Shown here: positions 1 to 8,824 of the stretch, piece by piece
Layout: the number at the start of each line of letters is the position of its first letter
Numbering within the stretch: the stretch's first letter is position 1
From: CAWGJC01 sp965276665
GTDB lineage: Bacteria > Pseudomonadota > Alphaproteobacteria > Acetobacterales > Acetobacteraceae
Direction: 5' to 3'
Assembly: GCA_965276665.1 (NCBI GenBank)
Contig: OZ255620.1
Coordinates: forward strand, 930,001 to 994,000
DNA: 64,000 nt
Notes under the pieces: model-generated
Databases searched by the model: none
Told to the model about the DNA's origin: nothing
What the model saw: the letters and a program-made list of their open reading frames with translations, nothing else
Made by a program: the position numbers and the translations under genes

Positions 1-854
1 TAGATGAGCGGCCCGTTCGCCACGCCGTTGTGCAGGGTGGTCCAGCTCGCCTCGATCACCGCCATCGCGGCGGGAAAGCGGATCAGCATCGCGGCGTTGT
101 CTTCCGCATCCCCGAACTGACTGAACAGATTGACTTTGATGCCCTGCACGCTCGTCGCCGGCGCGCCGAGATACCAGGCAGCGAGGCACGCGCCATAGCA
201 GCAGTAATCGAGCAGGGCGCCGCCGCCCGTCGCCGACTGATGCCACCATTCCGAACCCTTCTCCGCCTCCGTCACCTCGCCAAAGACGATCGTATTGCCG
301 GGATGCGTGCTGCCGGCGGCGAGCGGCCCGAGGGAGGCGCGGTTGCGCCATTTCACCTCCCACACCGTGCCGATCGCCTGCGCGCGGATCAGTGCCTCCG
401 CCTTACGGATCGCCGGCCTCCAGGTCATCGGCCAGTTCACCGCGAGGCGCACGCCTGCGGCTTCGGCCACGCGCGCCATCGCCCTTGCGTCCGCGAGCGT
501 CGCCGCGATCGGCTTTTCGGTGACCATGTGCAAGCGGTGCGCGGCCAGCGCCTCCGCCACTTCGGCGTGCCGGCTGATCTCCGGACAAAAGATCGCGAGA
601 TCGAGCGTCTCCCGGCGCAGCATCTCGCGATAATCCTCGTAGTGCCGCGGCGCGCCAGGCTTGGCGAGCGCGCGGCGGAGATTGGCGCGCCGGCTGCCCT
701 CGACCTCGGTGCGCGTCGGCGTCAGCGGGATGGTGTCGGCGCAGGCAATGAGCTCGGCGCGCCCGCTCGCCAGGAACCGGTCGAGCAATTCGTTGACATG
801 CATATGCGCGAAGCCGACCACGCAGATGCGATATTTGCCTTGCTCGCCTACCAT
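1..854 (-). CDS. Gfo/Idh/MocA family oxidoreductase (3' end off window)
   Basis: Reading leftward from the ATG at 854, the frame is open to the window edge. The N-terminus (KYRICVVGFAHMHVNELL) looks like the Rossmann strand and loop of the family, and the EKP motif that carries the catalytic lysine is at residues 113-115 (VTEKPIAATLADA). Later segments contain NWP, a tryptophan-rich stretch and the glycine-rich GGGALLDYCCYGA typical of the C-terminal alpha/beta domain. Such enzymes are NAD(P)-dependent dehydrogenases of sugars, inositols or similar polyols; the substrate cannot be told. About 284 codons are present of a usual 330-380. It is transcribed away from the decayed regulator next to it. 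Confidence 0.8.
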   Translation of the reverse strand, partial: MVGEQGKYRICVVGFAHMHVNELLDRFLASGRAELIACADTIPLTPTRTEVEGSRRANLRRALAKPGAPRHYEDYREMLRRETLDLAIFCPEISRHAEVAEALAAHRLHMVTEKPIAATLADARAMARVAEAAGVRLAVNWPMTWRPAIRKAEALIRAQAIGTVWEVKWRNRASLGPLAAGSTHPGNTIVFGEVTEAEKGSEWWHQSATGGGALLDYCCYGACLAAWYLGAPATSVQGIKVNLFSQFGDAEDNAAMLIRFPAAMAVIEASWTTLHNGVANGPLI

Positions 855-933
855 CCCAACGGCTCCGGTCTGCTGAAGGCAGTGAGACAGAATCGGATCG
901 CGATCTCAACCGCCCGCGGCGGCGACGGCACGG

Positions 934-1300
934 TCAGGCCTTCCGCGCAAGGCAGACCGCCGTCGCCTCGCGAATGGCGGCGAGGATCTCGTCGGAGGAT
1001 TCCGGATCATCGGCGACGCGCGCGAGCCCCGTGCCGATGCGGGAGAACGGGCACGACGCCCCGAGATTGTCGCGATGGGCGGGCTGAGATAGGCGTCCGC
1101 GAAGTCAGCGACGCTTCCGCCGGTCGGATCCCTGGCGTTGGCCGCGGCGTCACTGCGGCGGGGATGAAGGTGGCGGTGATCAGCGCCTCCTTCGAACCGA
1201 ATGGTTGCAGAAGCCGACATGCGTCAGCCCGGCGGCCCGCATAATGTCCGCCACCGAGACGCATCCGGTTCGCCGTCACCTGCTCGCGCGTTATCTTCAC
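934..1300 (-). pseudogene. TetR-family regulator, decayed
   Basis: The GTG at 1300 follows an AGAGGGG ribosome site and starts VKITREQVTANR, a common TetR N-terminus. The following helix-turn-helix is readable only in another frame (VSVADIMRAAGLTHVGFCNH); the first frame then resumes with FGSKEALITATF. Part of helix 1 is therefore deleted and there are at least two frameshifts. The last readable segment is AVCLARKA followed by TGA at 934-936. A working copy would have repressed the divergent dehydrogenase, which is also broken. Confidence 0.75.
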
Positions 1301-1323
1301 GGACCCCTCTTGATCATCAATGA

Positions 1324-1604
1324 TGATGGTCAACCGGCGCCTCGGCTGGAATCGCTGCCGTCTATGCCGATCGCTTCGCCCGGCGCGGTCACGATCTGGT
1401 GCTGGCCGCTCGCGATGTCGCCCGGCTCGAGACGCTCGCGTCCCGGCTTCGACCGCCGAGAGGCAGTGACCATCCCGCCCTTGCCGCACATCGAGCAATG
1501 TGAGCGTTTCGAGGCCGCGCGGAAGGCGATGGTTTCCAATTTCGCGCAACGCCACCCAACCGCGCGCTATCTCGAAGCGCTCGCTGCGAGGTGGCCGGCG
1601 ATCC
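1324..1604 (+). pseudogene. Short-chain dehydrogenase/reductase remnant
   Basis: From 1336 one frame reads GASAGIAAVYADRFARR followed by DLVLAARDVARLETLASRL, the NAD(P)-binding start of an SDR. A different frame from about 1465 reads VTIPPLPHIEQCERFEAAR and AMVSNFAQRHPTARY, which is how many SDRs of this type end. The middle of the protein, including the catalytic YxxxK region, is missing. This is an internal deletion plus frameshift, not a complete small gene. Confidence 0.7.
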
Positions 1605-1690
1605 GTCCCGCGAATGGCGAGGGAAGTGTTTGCAATCGGATCGCGGCGCCGCCACATCGGTGCCACGGCTACGATGATGAGGAGGTGCCG

Positions 1691-1897
1691 GTGCTCGTGA
1701 TCGAAGTGGCCGGAATGACCTGTGCGCATTGCGTCAGCGCGATCGAGCGTGCGGTCCGGGCGCTGCCCTCGGTGGATGCGGTGAGCGTTGATCTCGCGCG
1801 CGGCGAAGTCCATGTCGAGGGCACCTCGGATGCGGCGGCGGTCTGTGCCGCGATCGGCGAGGAAGGCTACGAAATCCTCGCCACCCGCCCGAGCTGA
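1691..1897 (+). CDS. Heavy-metal-associated domain protein, CopZ-like
   Basis: A 68-residue protein consisting of one HMA ferredoxin-like domain. The metal-binding MTCAHC motif is at residues 9-14 (Cys11 and Cys14), and the ending EEGYEILA is typical. It probably carries Cu(I) in the cytoplasm to a P-type ATPase or regulator. A longer upstream frame exists but reads through the dehydrogenase remnant. GGAGG at 1681-1685 places the start at the GTG at 1691, five bases downstream. No copper ATPase lies nearby. Confidence 0.8.
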   Translation: MLVIEVAGMTCAHCVSAIERAVRALPSVDAVSVDLARGEVHVEGTSDAAAVCAAIGEEGYEILATRPS

Positions 1898-1923
1898 GGA
1901 CCCGTCCGAGCTGAGGACCGGCG

Positions 1924-2889
1924 CTAGTTGCTCGCCACCCGGCCCGGCGGATTCGGGTGGGTGTTGAGCCAGATGCCGTGCGGCGAACGCCCGACCGGAA
2001 TCTCGGTCACTTGCCCGCTCGCCGGATCGATCACCGCGACATGCTGGCCCCAGCGCAGCGTCGCCCAGATCCGCCCGTCCGGCGCGAAATCCATGTCGTC
2101 GGGCCCGTCCGGCACCCGGAAGGTCCGCGTCACCGCAAGCGTCTTCGGATCGAGCACCGAGATCGTCCCGTCGACCCGGTTGGTGACATAGATCACGCTC
2201 CGGTCGTGCGGGATGAACATGACGTGCGCGCCGCGACCGGTGCGGATCTGGCGTTCGACATGCCCGTCGACCGGATCGACCACCGCCACGTAATCCGACC
2301 CCATGATGCCGACGAGAAGCTTGCCATCGTGCCAGAGAACGCCGGCCGGCGTCTTGCCGACCTTCGCCTTCCACAACACATGGCCGGTCGCGGTCTCGAT
2401 CGCGATCAGGCTGTCGCTCTCCTGCAGGCTGACGAAGACCAGGCTGGAATCGGGCGAATAATTGATGTGGCTCGGCATCGCCGGGGCCGGAATGCGATGC
2501 GCGAGCTGCATGGTCGCGGCGTCGTAGATGTCGATCTGGTTGCGCGCGAGACCGGCGATTGTCAGCCACTTGCCGTCCGGGCTGAAGGTAAGCTGATAGG
2601 GATCGCTCACCGTGTAGCGGCGCTGCACCTCGCCGGTTTGCGGATCGACCGCGAACAGCGTGTTGCCCACCGTGTCGCCGATCAGCAGCGACTTGCCGTC
2701 CGGGGTCAGCGCCATGTGATGCGGCTCGCGCAGCAGCGGGATGCGGCGGATCTCCTTCAGCGTCGTGACATCGATCTCGCTCACCGTCGCGTCGTTGGAA
2801 TTGATCACGAAGGCGATTCCGCCGGCGCGCGCCGGGCCTGCCCCGAAAGCAAGCAGGGCGGCGACGAAGATCAGGCGGGAGAGAGACAC
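1924..2889 (-). CDS. YncE-like beta-propeller protein, exported
   Basis: Starts at the GTG at 2889, nine codons after GAAAGG-like pairing, giving 321 residues. The first 22 residues (VSLSRLIFVAALLAFGAGPARAG) form a Sec signal peptide. The rest is a series of about seven YVTN-type blades with repeated SPDG/TPDG and VVDPVDG motifs (ALTPDGKSLLIG, FSPDGKWLTIAG, DFAPDGRIWATL). Function is unknown; periplasmic propellers of this family often bind partners or metals. It follows the phosphatase gene by ten bases and is probably cotranscribed. A longer frame to 3036 would overlap the upstream gene and hide the signal peptide. Confidence 0.75.
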   Translation of the reverse strand: MSLSRLIFVAALLAFGAGPARAGGIAFVINSNDATVSEIDVTTLKEIRRIPLLREPHHMALTPDGKSLLIGDTVGNTLFAVDPQTGEVQRRYTVSDPYQLTFSPDGKWLTIAGLARNQIDIYDAATMQLAHRIPAPAMPSHINYSPDSSLVFVSLQESDSLIAIETATGHVLWKAKVGKTPAGVLWHDGKLLVGIMGSDYVAVVDPVDGHVERQIRTGRGAHVMFIPHDRSVIYVTNRVDGTISVLDPKTLAVTRTFRVPDGPDDMDFAPDGRIWATLRWGQHVAVIDPASGQVTEIPVGRSPHGIWLNTHPNPPGRVASN

Positions 2890-2899
2890 GAGAAACCTT

Positions 2900-3490
2900 T
2901 CAACCGGCCTCGCCGGTGACCGGCTTGAGAGTCCAGGCAGGATCGCCGGGCTCGCAGAAGAGCGGCGTCGCGTTCGGCGTGCGCACATTGGGCTCGAGCC
3001 CCATCGCGCTGCGGATCGCGCGGAACAGCCCGCCATGCGCGAGGACGAGCACGGGTGGCGGCAGCGCGGTCGCGCGGTTGATCGCCGCCACCCCGCGGAT
3101 GCGCAGATCGGCGAAGCTTTCCGCCCCCTCGGGCGTCGCGCGGCCGGCGACCCAGTCGTCGAACCACGCGGTCATCGGCTTACCCTCCATCACCCCGTAG
3201 GCGCATTCGCGCAGATCGGGATCGATCGAGACCGGCGCCTCGATCGCCTCGGCGACGACCGCGGCGGTATCGCGCGCGCGCCCGATCGGCGAGCAGATGA
3301 TCTGGCGGATGCCGCGATGGCGGAGCCGCGCCGCCGCCGCATGGGCCTGCGCGATTCCGTTGGCGTTCAGCGGCACCTCGACGGCGCCCTGCGCCAGGGA
3401 CTGCACGTTCCAATCCGTCTCGCCGTGGCGGAGAAACCAGAAGGCGACCGGCGCGAGCCCCGGCGACCCTGCGCTTCCGGGGACGCTCAG
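2900..3490 (-). CDS. Histidine phosphatase (phosphoglycerate mutase-like)
   Basis: The RHGETDWN motif with the catalytic histidine and the second motif VLAHGG show a branch-2H phosphatase of about 196 residues. The substrate is unknown. The motif lies upstream of every ATG, GTG or TTG in the frame; the first standard start (GTG at 3406) would remove the active site. The only candidate upstream is CTG at 3490, with AAGGAG seven bases before it and overlapping the stop codon of the GST gene as CTGA. I therefore infer a non-canonical, translationally coupled start. Confidence 0.75.
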   Translation of the reverse strand: MSVPGSAGSPGLAPVAFWFLRHGETDWNVQSLAQGAVEVPLNANGIAQAHAAAARLRHRGIRQIICSPIGRARDTAAVVAEAIEAPVSIDPDLRECAYGVMEGKPMTAWFDDWVAGRATPEGAESFADLRIRGVAAINRATALPPPVLVLAHGGLFRAIRSAMGLEPNVRTPNATPLFCEPGDPAWTLKPVTGEAG

Positions 3491-4107
3491 GGCGAAACTC
3501 CTTCCTGCTGCAGCGCGCGCGCGACCGCCGGCCGCGCCGCCATGCGGGCGTAATGCGCGGCGACGTTCGGCGGCAGGGTGATGCCAGCGCGCTTCACCGC
3601 CCAGAACTCGACATAGAACAGCGCCGCATCGGCGACCGAGAACCGCCCCGCGATGTAGTCGCGCCCCTCGAGCGCACGCTCGATCTGCGCGAAGCCCTTC
3701 TCCATGATCTCGCGGCCACGCGCCTTGACCGTCTCGTGGTCCGATTCGCTGGGCGAGAAATTGCCAGGGCGGGCGATGCGCGTGAAACCCTGCATGTGGA
3801 TGGTGGCGACGGCATAATCCATCGCCTCGAGCGCGCGCGCCTCCGCCTCCACATCGTCCGGCAGCAGACCGCCCGACGGATTGCTGCGGGCCAGATAGCA
3901 GGCGATGGCGGGAAATTCCGTCAGCGCCGAGCCGTCATCGCGGACCAGCGTCGGCACCTTCGATTTTGGATTGATCGCGGTGTATTCTGGCTTGTACTGC
4001 TCGCCCTCGGCAAGCTTCACCAGCTCCAGCTCGTATGGCTTGCCGATCTCCTCGAGCAGGATGTGGATGCCGAGCGAGCACGCGCCTGGAGTATGGTAGA
4101 GCTTCAT
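3487..4107 (-). CDS. Glutathione S-transferase family protein
   Basis: 206 residues beginning MKLYHTPGACSLGIHILLEE, the beta-type GST start with the SLG segment; GGAAGGA precedes the ATG at 4107. The thioredoxin-like N-domain includes the KVPTL cis-proline motif and an EFPAIACYLA segment for glutathione binding. The C-terminal half is all-alpha with the FSVADAALFYVEFW N-capping region. It probably conjugates glutathione to an electrophile in the cytoplasm. It overlaps the phosphatase downstream. Confidence 0.85.
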   Translation of the reverse strand: MKLYHTPGACSLGIHILLEEIGKPYELELVKLAEGEQYKPEYTAINPKSKVPTLVRDDGSALTEFPAIACYLARSNPSGGLLPDDVEAEARALEAMDYAVATIHMQGFTRIARPGNFSPSESDHETVKARGREIMEKGFAQIERALEGRDYIAGRFSVADAALFYVEFWAVKRAGITLPPNVAAHYARMAARPAVARALQQEGVSP

Positions 4108-4140
4108 CGCGTCATCCTTCCCCAATCAGTCACATAACAA

Positions 4141-5073
4141 TCAGTCGAACAGCGAGCTGACCGAGCTCCCGTCGGAAATGCGCCGCATCGCCTCGGCGAT
4201 CAGCGGCGCGATCGTCACCTGGCGCAGATTGCTGGCGAGCCGCACCGCCTCGGTGGCCAGGATGCTGTCGGTGATCGTCATCATCTCGACCGGCGAGGCC
4301 GCGATACGCGCCACCGCACCGCCCGAAAGCACGCCATGAGTGACATAGACGCTCGCCGATTTCGCGCCGTTCTCGATCAGCGCCAGCGCCGCGTTGCAGA
4401 GCGTGCCGCCGGAATCGCAGATATCGTCGAGCAGGATGCAGTCCCGCCCGCGCACGTCGCCGATCACGTTCATCACCTCGGACACGCCGGCCCGCTCACG
4501 CCGCTTGTCGATGATCGCGAGATCGGTGCTGAGGCGGGTGGCGAGCGCGCGGGCGCGCAGCACGCCGCCGACATCCGGTGAGACGATCATCACATCCCGC
4601 CCCTTGAAACGCGCCTGGATGTCATGCGTGAACAGCGGCGCCGCGTAGAGATTGTCCACCGGGATGTCGAAAAAACCCTGGATCTGCCCGGCATGCAGGT
4701 CGAGCGTGAGCACACGGTCGGCGCCCGCCTCGGTGATGAGATTGGCGACCAGCTTGGCGCTGATCGGCGTGCGCGAGCCCGATTTCCGATCCTGCCGCGC
4801 ATAGCCGAAATACGGGATCACCGTCGTCACCCGGCGCGCCGAGGCGCGTTTGAGGGCGTCGAGCGTGATCAGCAGCTCCATCAGGTTGTCGTTCGCCGGA
4901 TAGGAAGTGGATTGCACCACGAACACGTCCTCGCCGCGGACATTCTCGTGGATCTCGACGAATACTTCCATGTCGGCGAAGCGGCGGATCGAGGCACGCG
5001 TAAGCGGCAGGTTGAGCGCCGCGGCGACGGCCTCGGCGAGCGGCCGGTTGCTGTTGCAGGCGACGATCTTCAT
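4141..5073 (-). CDS. prs: Ribose-phosphate pyrophosphokinase
   Basis: A 310-residue PRPP synthetase that makes 5-phosphoribosyl diphosphate from ribose 5-phosphate and ATP, feeding purine, pyrimidine, His and Trp synthesis. Visible motifs are FADMEVFVEIHENVRGEDVF, the flexible loop YFGYARQDRKS, DLHAGQIQGFF, the PRPP-binding loop DDICDSGGT and the C-terminal region SVSSLFD. The start is the ATG at 5073 (MKIVACNSNRPLAEA); an upstream in-frame ATG would add a basic non-family extension. Confidence 0.95.
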   Translation of the reverse strand: MKIVACNSNRPLAEAVAAALNLPLTRASIRRFADMEVFVEIHENVRGEDVFVVQSTSYPANDNLMELLITLDALKRASARRVTTVIPYFGYARQDRKSGSRTPISAKLVANLITEAGADRVLTLDLHAGQIQGFFDIPVDNLYAAPLFTHDIQARFKGRDVMIVSPDVGGVLRARALATRLSTDLAIIDKRRERAGVSEVMNVIGDVRGRDCILLDDICDSGGTLCNAALALIENGAKSASVYVTHGVLSGGAVARIAASPVEMMTITDSILATEAVRLASNLRQVTIAPLIAEAMRRISDGSSVSSLFD

Positions 5074-5143
5074 GCGGCGGAAAACCCCTCGCGTTCGCCG
5101 ACCGGGCGAGCGCGGCGGGTGTAGCAATGTGACCGGAGCGTGT

Positions 5144-6160
5144 CTATCGAGAGGGCGCGGCTTTCACGGACGATCCCCCCGAAGAGTTAGGGGTTCCGGG
5201 CGGTGCGGCGCCCGGCTGTGCCACCAACGGTTGCGGCGATCCGGGCCGCGGCGGCAGCTTGACGGCGGCCGCCGCCGGGTTGGTGCGGCGCGGATCGGCC
5301 TGGTTCAGGATCACGTCCTTAAGCCCGCCCGCTGCCTGCTGCGTCACCACCAGAGCCACATCGCCCCAATACTGGTCGAGCTGCCCGGCCGGGATCTCGT
5401 TGATCTGCGTCACCGCCCCCGCCTCGTGGCCGGCAGCATCCAGCACGCCCCAGCGGATCTCGATTCGCGTCTGGTTGCCGGCGATCGGCGTGCTCTTGAC
5501 GGTGCCGGCGATGACATAATCCGCCCCCGCCGCGGTCGTTTGCACCTGCTCGCCGATCTGCGGGAGCTGCGCCTGCATCTGCCGGGTGAGCGCGACATCG
5601 CCGTCGCCGGGCGCGCCGGTGACCGGACGGATGTAGAGCCGCGCCGGGCGGTTGATCAGGCTGTTGGGATCGCTTTCCCGCCGTGCCGACTCGATGGCGG
5701 TCAGCAGATTGGCGATGTCCGCGGCGGAGGCGGCGGAGACCTGCTTGAGCATCCCCGGATCGCCCTGCGCCCAGGCCTCGGCGGGAATCGAGGTCCCGGT
5801 CACCGAGCCCTGGCTGATCCCCTGCGGGTTGAGCACGGTGTAGCTGGGCGTGACGCTGCCGCCATGCAGATCGGCGCTCATCACCAGCCGCCAGTCGCCG
5901 CGCCGCTCGCGCTCGGCGACCGCCGGCACCTCCTGATCGACCAGCGTGTCCGCCATCGCGCCGGCCCATTGCGCCGCAATGGCCTGCGGCAGCAGCGCGT
6001 TGGCGGGGGTCGGAACGTCCAGACGGGAGGGCGGCGGCATCGCGAGCCGCATCGCCGTTGCCCCGGGGTCGCCCTCGAACGGACGCGGCAAGCCGCCGCA
6101 TGCCGCGAGCGCGAGCAGGGCCGTCAGGACCAGGAGCCTATGCGTTGGGGGCTTACGCAT
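5144..6160 (-). CDS. Putative outer-membrane/periplasmic lipoprotein
   Basis: 338 residues with a lipoprotein signal ending LLALAAC (lipobox) after MRKPPTHRLLVLTALLA. The mature protein has no family I can name. It includes repeated YVIAGTVKSTPIAGNQTRIEIRW-like strands, a conserved WGDVALVV segment and a Pro/Ala/Gly-rich tail. A penicillin-binding-protein-activator or LpoB-like role is possible but unproven. It lies between prs and pgeF, same direction. Confidence 0.6.
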   Translation of the reverse strand: MRKPPTHRLLVLTALLALAACGGLPRPFEGDPGATAMRLAMPPPSRLDVPTPANALLPQAIAAQWAGAMADTLVDQEVPAVAERERRGDWRLVMSADLHGGSVTPSYTVLNPQGISQGSVTGTSIPAEAWAQGDPGMLKQVSAASAADIANLLTAIESARRESDPNSLINRPARLYIRPVTGAPGDGDVALTRQMQAQLPQIGEQVQTTAAGADYVIAGTVKSTPIAGNQTRIEIRWGVLDAAGHEAGAVTQINEIPAGQLDQYWGDVALVVTQQAAGGLKDVILNQADPRRTNPAAAAVKLPPRPGSPQPLVAQPGAAPPGTPNSSGGSSVKAAPSR

Positions 6161-6225
6161 CGGGGGGCTACGCAACGCAGCTCACCAGCATGATCGCGAG
6201 GAAGAACAGGATGTGATGTAGGGCA

Positions 6226-6984
6226 TCAGAGGGCGACAATCGAAATCTGGTGGCCGATCGGACCGCCCCCGGCGCGGGTGCGCCGGCGATGGCTGAAGAA
6301 GCGCGTCTCGTCCGCCATGGTGTCGGCAGCCAGCACGCTTGCCGCGATGCCGGACGCGCGCAGACGTGCGGCGCAGTAGCCGGGCAGATCGAACTGGTAT
6401 TTCCCCTCGGCGCCCGCCGAGAAGAAGGCGGTATCGGCCGGATCGTTTGCCAGCACCGCGTCGCGCAGATCGGGACCCACCTCGTAGGAAGCCGGCTGGA
6501 TGCACGGGCCCACAACCGCGCGGATCGCGACGGCGCGGGCGCCGAGACGCTGCATGGCGGCGAGCGTGGCCTCCAGCACGCCTCCCAGCGCGCCGCGCCA
6601 GCCGGCATGGGCGGCGCCGACCACGCCGCTCTCGTGATCCGCGAACAGCACCGGCGCGCAATCGGCGGTGACGATGCCCAGCGCGATCCCCGGCCGATCG
6701 GTGACCGCCGCATCGGCCTGCGGCCCCTCGCCCGGCCGCCATGGCGTCGAGACCACCGCAACCTCCGCGCCATGCACCTGCGTGAGGCCGAGCAGCGATA
6801 CCGGGTCGGCGCCGAGCACGCGGGCCGCGCGGGCGCGGTTCTCCAGCACCGAGTCGCGCGCATCCGCGCCGGACAGGCTGCAGTTCAGGCTGGCGAACGG
6901 TCCCGTGGAGACGCCGCCGCGACGGGTGAAGAAGCCATGGCGCGCCTGCAGCGACGCCTCGGCCAGGAACTCGGGCTCGGTCAC
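6226..6984 (-). CDS. pgeF: Peptidoglycan editing factor PgeF (YfiH/DUF152 family)
   Basis: 252 residues with the family hallmarks: HGFFTRRGGVSTGPFASLNCS near the N-terminus, LTQVHGAEV, TADCAPVLFAD and GAAHAGWRGALGGVLEATLAA. These histidines and cysteine form the metal/active site of the multicopper-oxidase-like fold. PgeF removes or prevents wrong amino acids in peptidoglycan precursors (L-Ser-containing UDP-MurNAc). Its ATG overlaps the methyltransferase stop by four bases. Confidence 0.9.
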   Translation of the reverse strand: MTEPEFLAEASLQARHGFFTRRGGVSTGPFASLNCSLSGADARDSVLENRARAARVLGADPVSLLGLTQVHGAEVAVVSTPWRPGEGPQADAAVTDRPGIALGIVTADCAPVLFADHESGVVGAAHAGWRGALGGVLEATLAAMQRLGARAVAIRAVVGPCIQPASYEVGPDLRDAVLANDPADTAFFSAGAEGKYQFDLPGYCAARLRASGIAASVLAADTMADETRFFSHRRRTRAGGGPIGHQISIVAL

Positions 6985-8027
6985 GACTCAAATCCGGCTG
7001 GAACGGGAGATCCAGGGTGGCAGAGCGCCAGCGCCTTGAACAGCCGACCCATGCGATCGGGCTCGGCCAGGCGCTGCGCCGCGGCGACGAGGCCGGCCGC
7101 CTCCGCCGGCGGCCGGGTCCGCGCGAGCCGGCCGGTGCGCTGGAACAGGCCGAGCCGGGCCAGGAACAAACCCTGTGCCAGCGGGCCGTGCACCGCCGCG
7201 CCCGCCCGGGAGGCTGCCTCGGCAAAGCCGGCGAAATCGACATGGGCGGTGATGTCGGCCGCACCCGGCGCGGCGAGCGGATCGGCTGGGCGCCCCGCCG
7301 CCAGCGCCTGCAGGCTCTCGCCGGGCGCGCGCGCCGCCGGTCCATAATCGAGGATCAGCGCCGCGCCGCCCTCGCGGGCCAGCCTGGCGCCGAGCCAGGT
7401 GGCGACTCCGCGCGCCGCCTCGCCGATCTCCACCACTTCCCCCTCTGCGGCCGGCAGCTCCTCGGGCAGCAGGCCAGGCGGGTCGGCCGGACGCTCGACG
7501 AAGCGCTCGCCGGCGACGAAGCGCTCGGTCCAGCCGGCGCTGCGCCGGACGAACTGCCGGATCGGCAAGGCGTCGAGGAACTCGTTGGCGAGCAGCAGCA
7601 GCGGCCCCGGCGGCAGCGCTTCGACCCTCTCGTGCCAGCGCGCCGCCGTTCCGGCATCGCCCAGCCGCTCGGCCTGCAGGGCGCGCAGCCGCGGCGAGAT
7701 TTCCACCAGATGCAGGCGGAGCGCGCGGCGGAAATCCGGCGCGGCGACGCCGATCGCCCGCAGCGCATCCGCCATCAAGGTTCCGCGACCCGGGCCAGCC
7801 TCGGCGAGGATCACCGGGTCCGGCCGGCCCATGCCCTCCCAGGCGATCGCCGCCCAGAGGCCGAGCAGCTCGCCGAACACCTGGCTGATTTCCGGCGCGG
7901 TGGTGAAATCCGCATAGGGATCATGCGTCGCGTAATACACGGCGGCGGCCCGTGCCATGAACCGGTCGAGCCGCTCCGCCGTCGCGCCCGACTCGACCGA
8001 GTGCGCGCCCTCGCGCGGCTCGCTCAG
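6981..8027 (-). CDS. Class I SAM-dependent methyltransferase, NDUFAF7/MidA type
   Basis: The family signature TTAPEISQVFGELLG and the SAM-binding EAGPGRGTLMADAL are clear, as are LLANEFLDALPI and the C-terminal ADITAHVDFAG. NDUFAF7 methylates an arginine of a respiratory complex I subunit; bacterial homologues are common in alphaproteobacteria. Between lgt and RLDRFMARA there is no ATG, GTG or TTG after the lgt stop. Candidates are the CTG at 8027 overlapping the lgt TGA, a GTG inside lgt, or the ATG at 7958, which trims only about 23 residues. The start is therefore unsettled. Confidence 0.8.
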   Translation of the reverse strand: MSEPREGAHSVESGATAERLDRFMARAAAVYYATHDPYADFTTAPEISQVFGELLGLWAAIAWEGMGRPDPVILAEAGPGRGTLMADALRAIGVAAPDFRRALRLHLVEISPRLRALQAERLGDAGTAARWHERVEALPPGPLLLLANEFLDALPIRQFVRRSAGWTERFVAGERFVERPADPPGLLPEELPAAEGEVVEIGEAARGVATWLGARLAREGGAALILDYGPAARAPGESLQALAAGRPADPLAAPGAADITAHVDFAGFAEAASRAGAAVHGPLAQGLFLARLGLFQRTGRLARTRPPAEAAGLVAAAQRLAEPDRMGRLFKALALCHPGSPVPAGFES

Positions 8028-8824
8028 ATGCGCGCCCTCGCGCGGGCCATCATCCAGAGGCCGATCAGCAGCATCGGCACGCACAGCACCTGCCCCATCG
8101 TCACGCCGCCCGGCAGGTAGCCGAGGAAGGCGTCGGGCTGGCGGAAGAACTCGCCGATGATCCGCGCCACCGCATAGCCGACCAGGAACGCCCCGGTCAG
8201 CCAGCCGAAGCGCAGCCGGCGCAGCGGGTTGCGCGACAGGGCGTAGAGCACGATGAACAGTACGAGCCCCTCGAGCAGCGCCTGGTAGATCTCGCTCGGA
8301 TGGCGCGGCAGCGGTCCGCCATTCGGGAAGATCATCGCCCAGGGCAGCCAGCCCGGAGCCGGCCGCCCCCAGAGCTCGCCATTGATGAAATTGGCGATCC
8401 GCCCGAGTCCGAGCCCGATCGGCACGCAAACGGCGAGCCGGTCCGCAAAGCCGAGCAGCGGGATCCGGTTCCGCGCGCAGAAAATGACCAGCGCCACCAC
8501 CACGCCGAGCACGCCGCCATGGAAGCTCATGCCGCCCTGCCAAACGGCCAGGATCGCGAGCGGGTGGGCGAGGTAAGTCCCCGGCTGGTAAAACAGGACG
8601 TAGCCGAGCCGGCCGCCGAGCACGACGCCGAGCGTCGCCCAGGTGAGGAAATCATCCACCTGCTCGCCGGTCGCGACTTCCGGCGCCTCGCGCACCAGCC
8701 GGCGCATCAGCCGCCAGCCGAGCACCAGGCCGGTGATGTAGGCGAGCGCATACCAGCGGATCGACAGCGGCCCGACATGCACCGCTACCGGGTCGAAGCC
8801 CGGAAAGAGCAGAACCGGGATCAT
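8024..8824 (-). CDS. lgt: Prolipoprotein diacylglyceryl transferase
   Basis: 266 residues with about seven membrane spans. Characteristic motifs are SIRWYALAYITGLVLGW, the GGMSFHGGVLGV histidine region, the Lgt signature GLGLGRIANFINGELWGRP, and the late GEFFRQPD. The enzyme moves diacylglycerol from phosphatidylglycerol to the lipobox cysteine of prolipoproteins at the inner membrane. Two lipoproteins with lipoboxes are encoded nearby. The ATG at 8824 overlaps the hldD stop (ATGA). Confidence 0.95.
   Translation of the reverse strand: MIPVLLFPGFDPVAVHVGPLSIRWYALAYITGLVLGWRLMRRLVREAPEVATGEQVDDFLTWATLGVVLGGRLGYVLFYQPGTYLAHPLAILAVWQGGMSFHGGVLGVVVALVIFCARNRIPLLGFADRLAVCVPIGLGLGRIANFINGELWGRPAPGWLPWAMIFPNGGPLPRHPSEIYQALLEGLVLFIVLYALSRNPLRRLRFGWLTGAFLVGYAVARIIGEFFRQPDAFLGYLPGGVTMGQVLCVPMLLIGLWMMARARARI

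Noticed and set aside
30..1244. Long rightward open frame over the first 1.2 kb
   Set aside because: It is the antisense of the oxidoreductase gene and the TetR remnant; it is Arg/Ala/Gly-rich and family-free, as expected of a GC-rich shadow frame.
1205..1690. N-terminal extension of the HMA protein
   Set aside because: It reads through the SDR remnant; the GGAGG at 1681-1685 and domain limits support the GTG at 1691.
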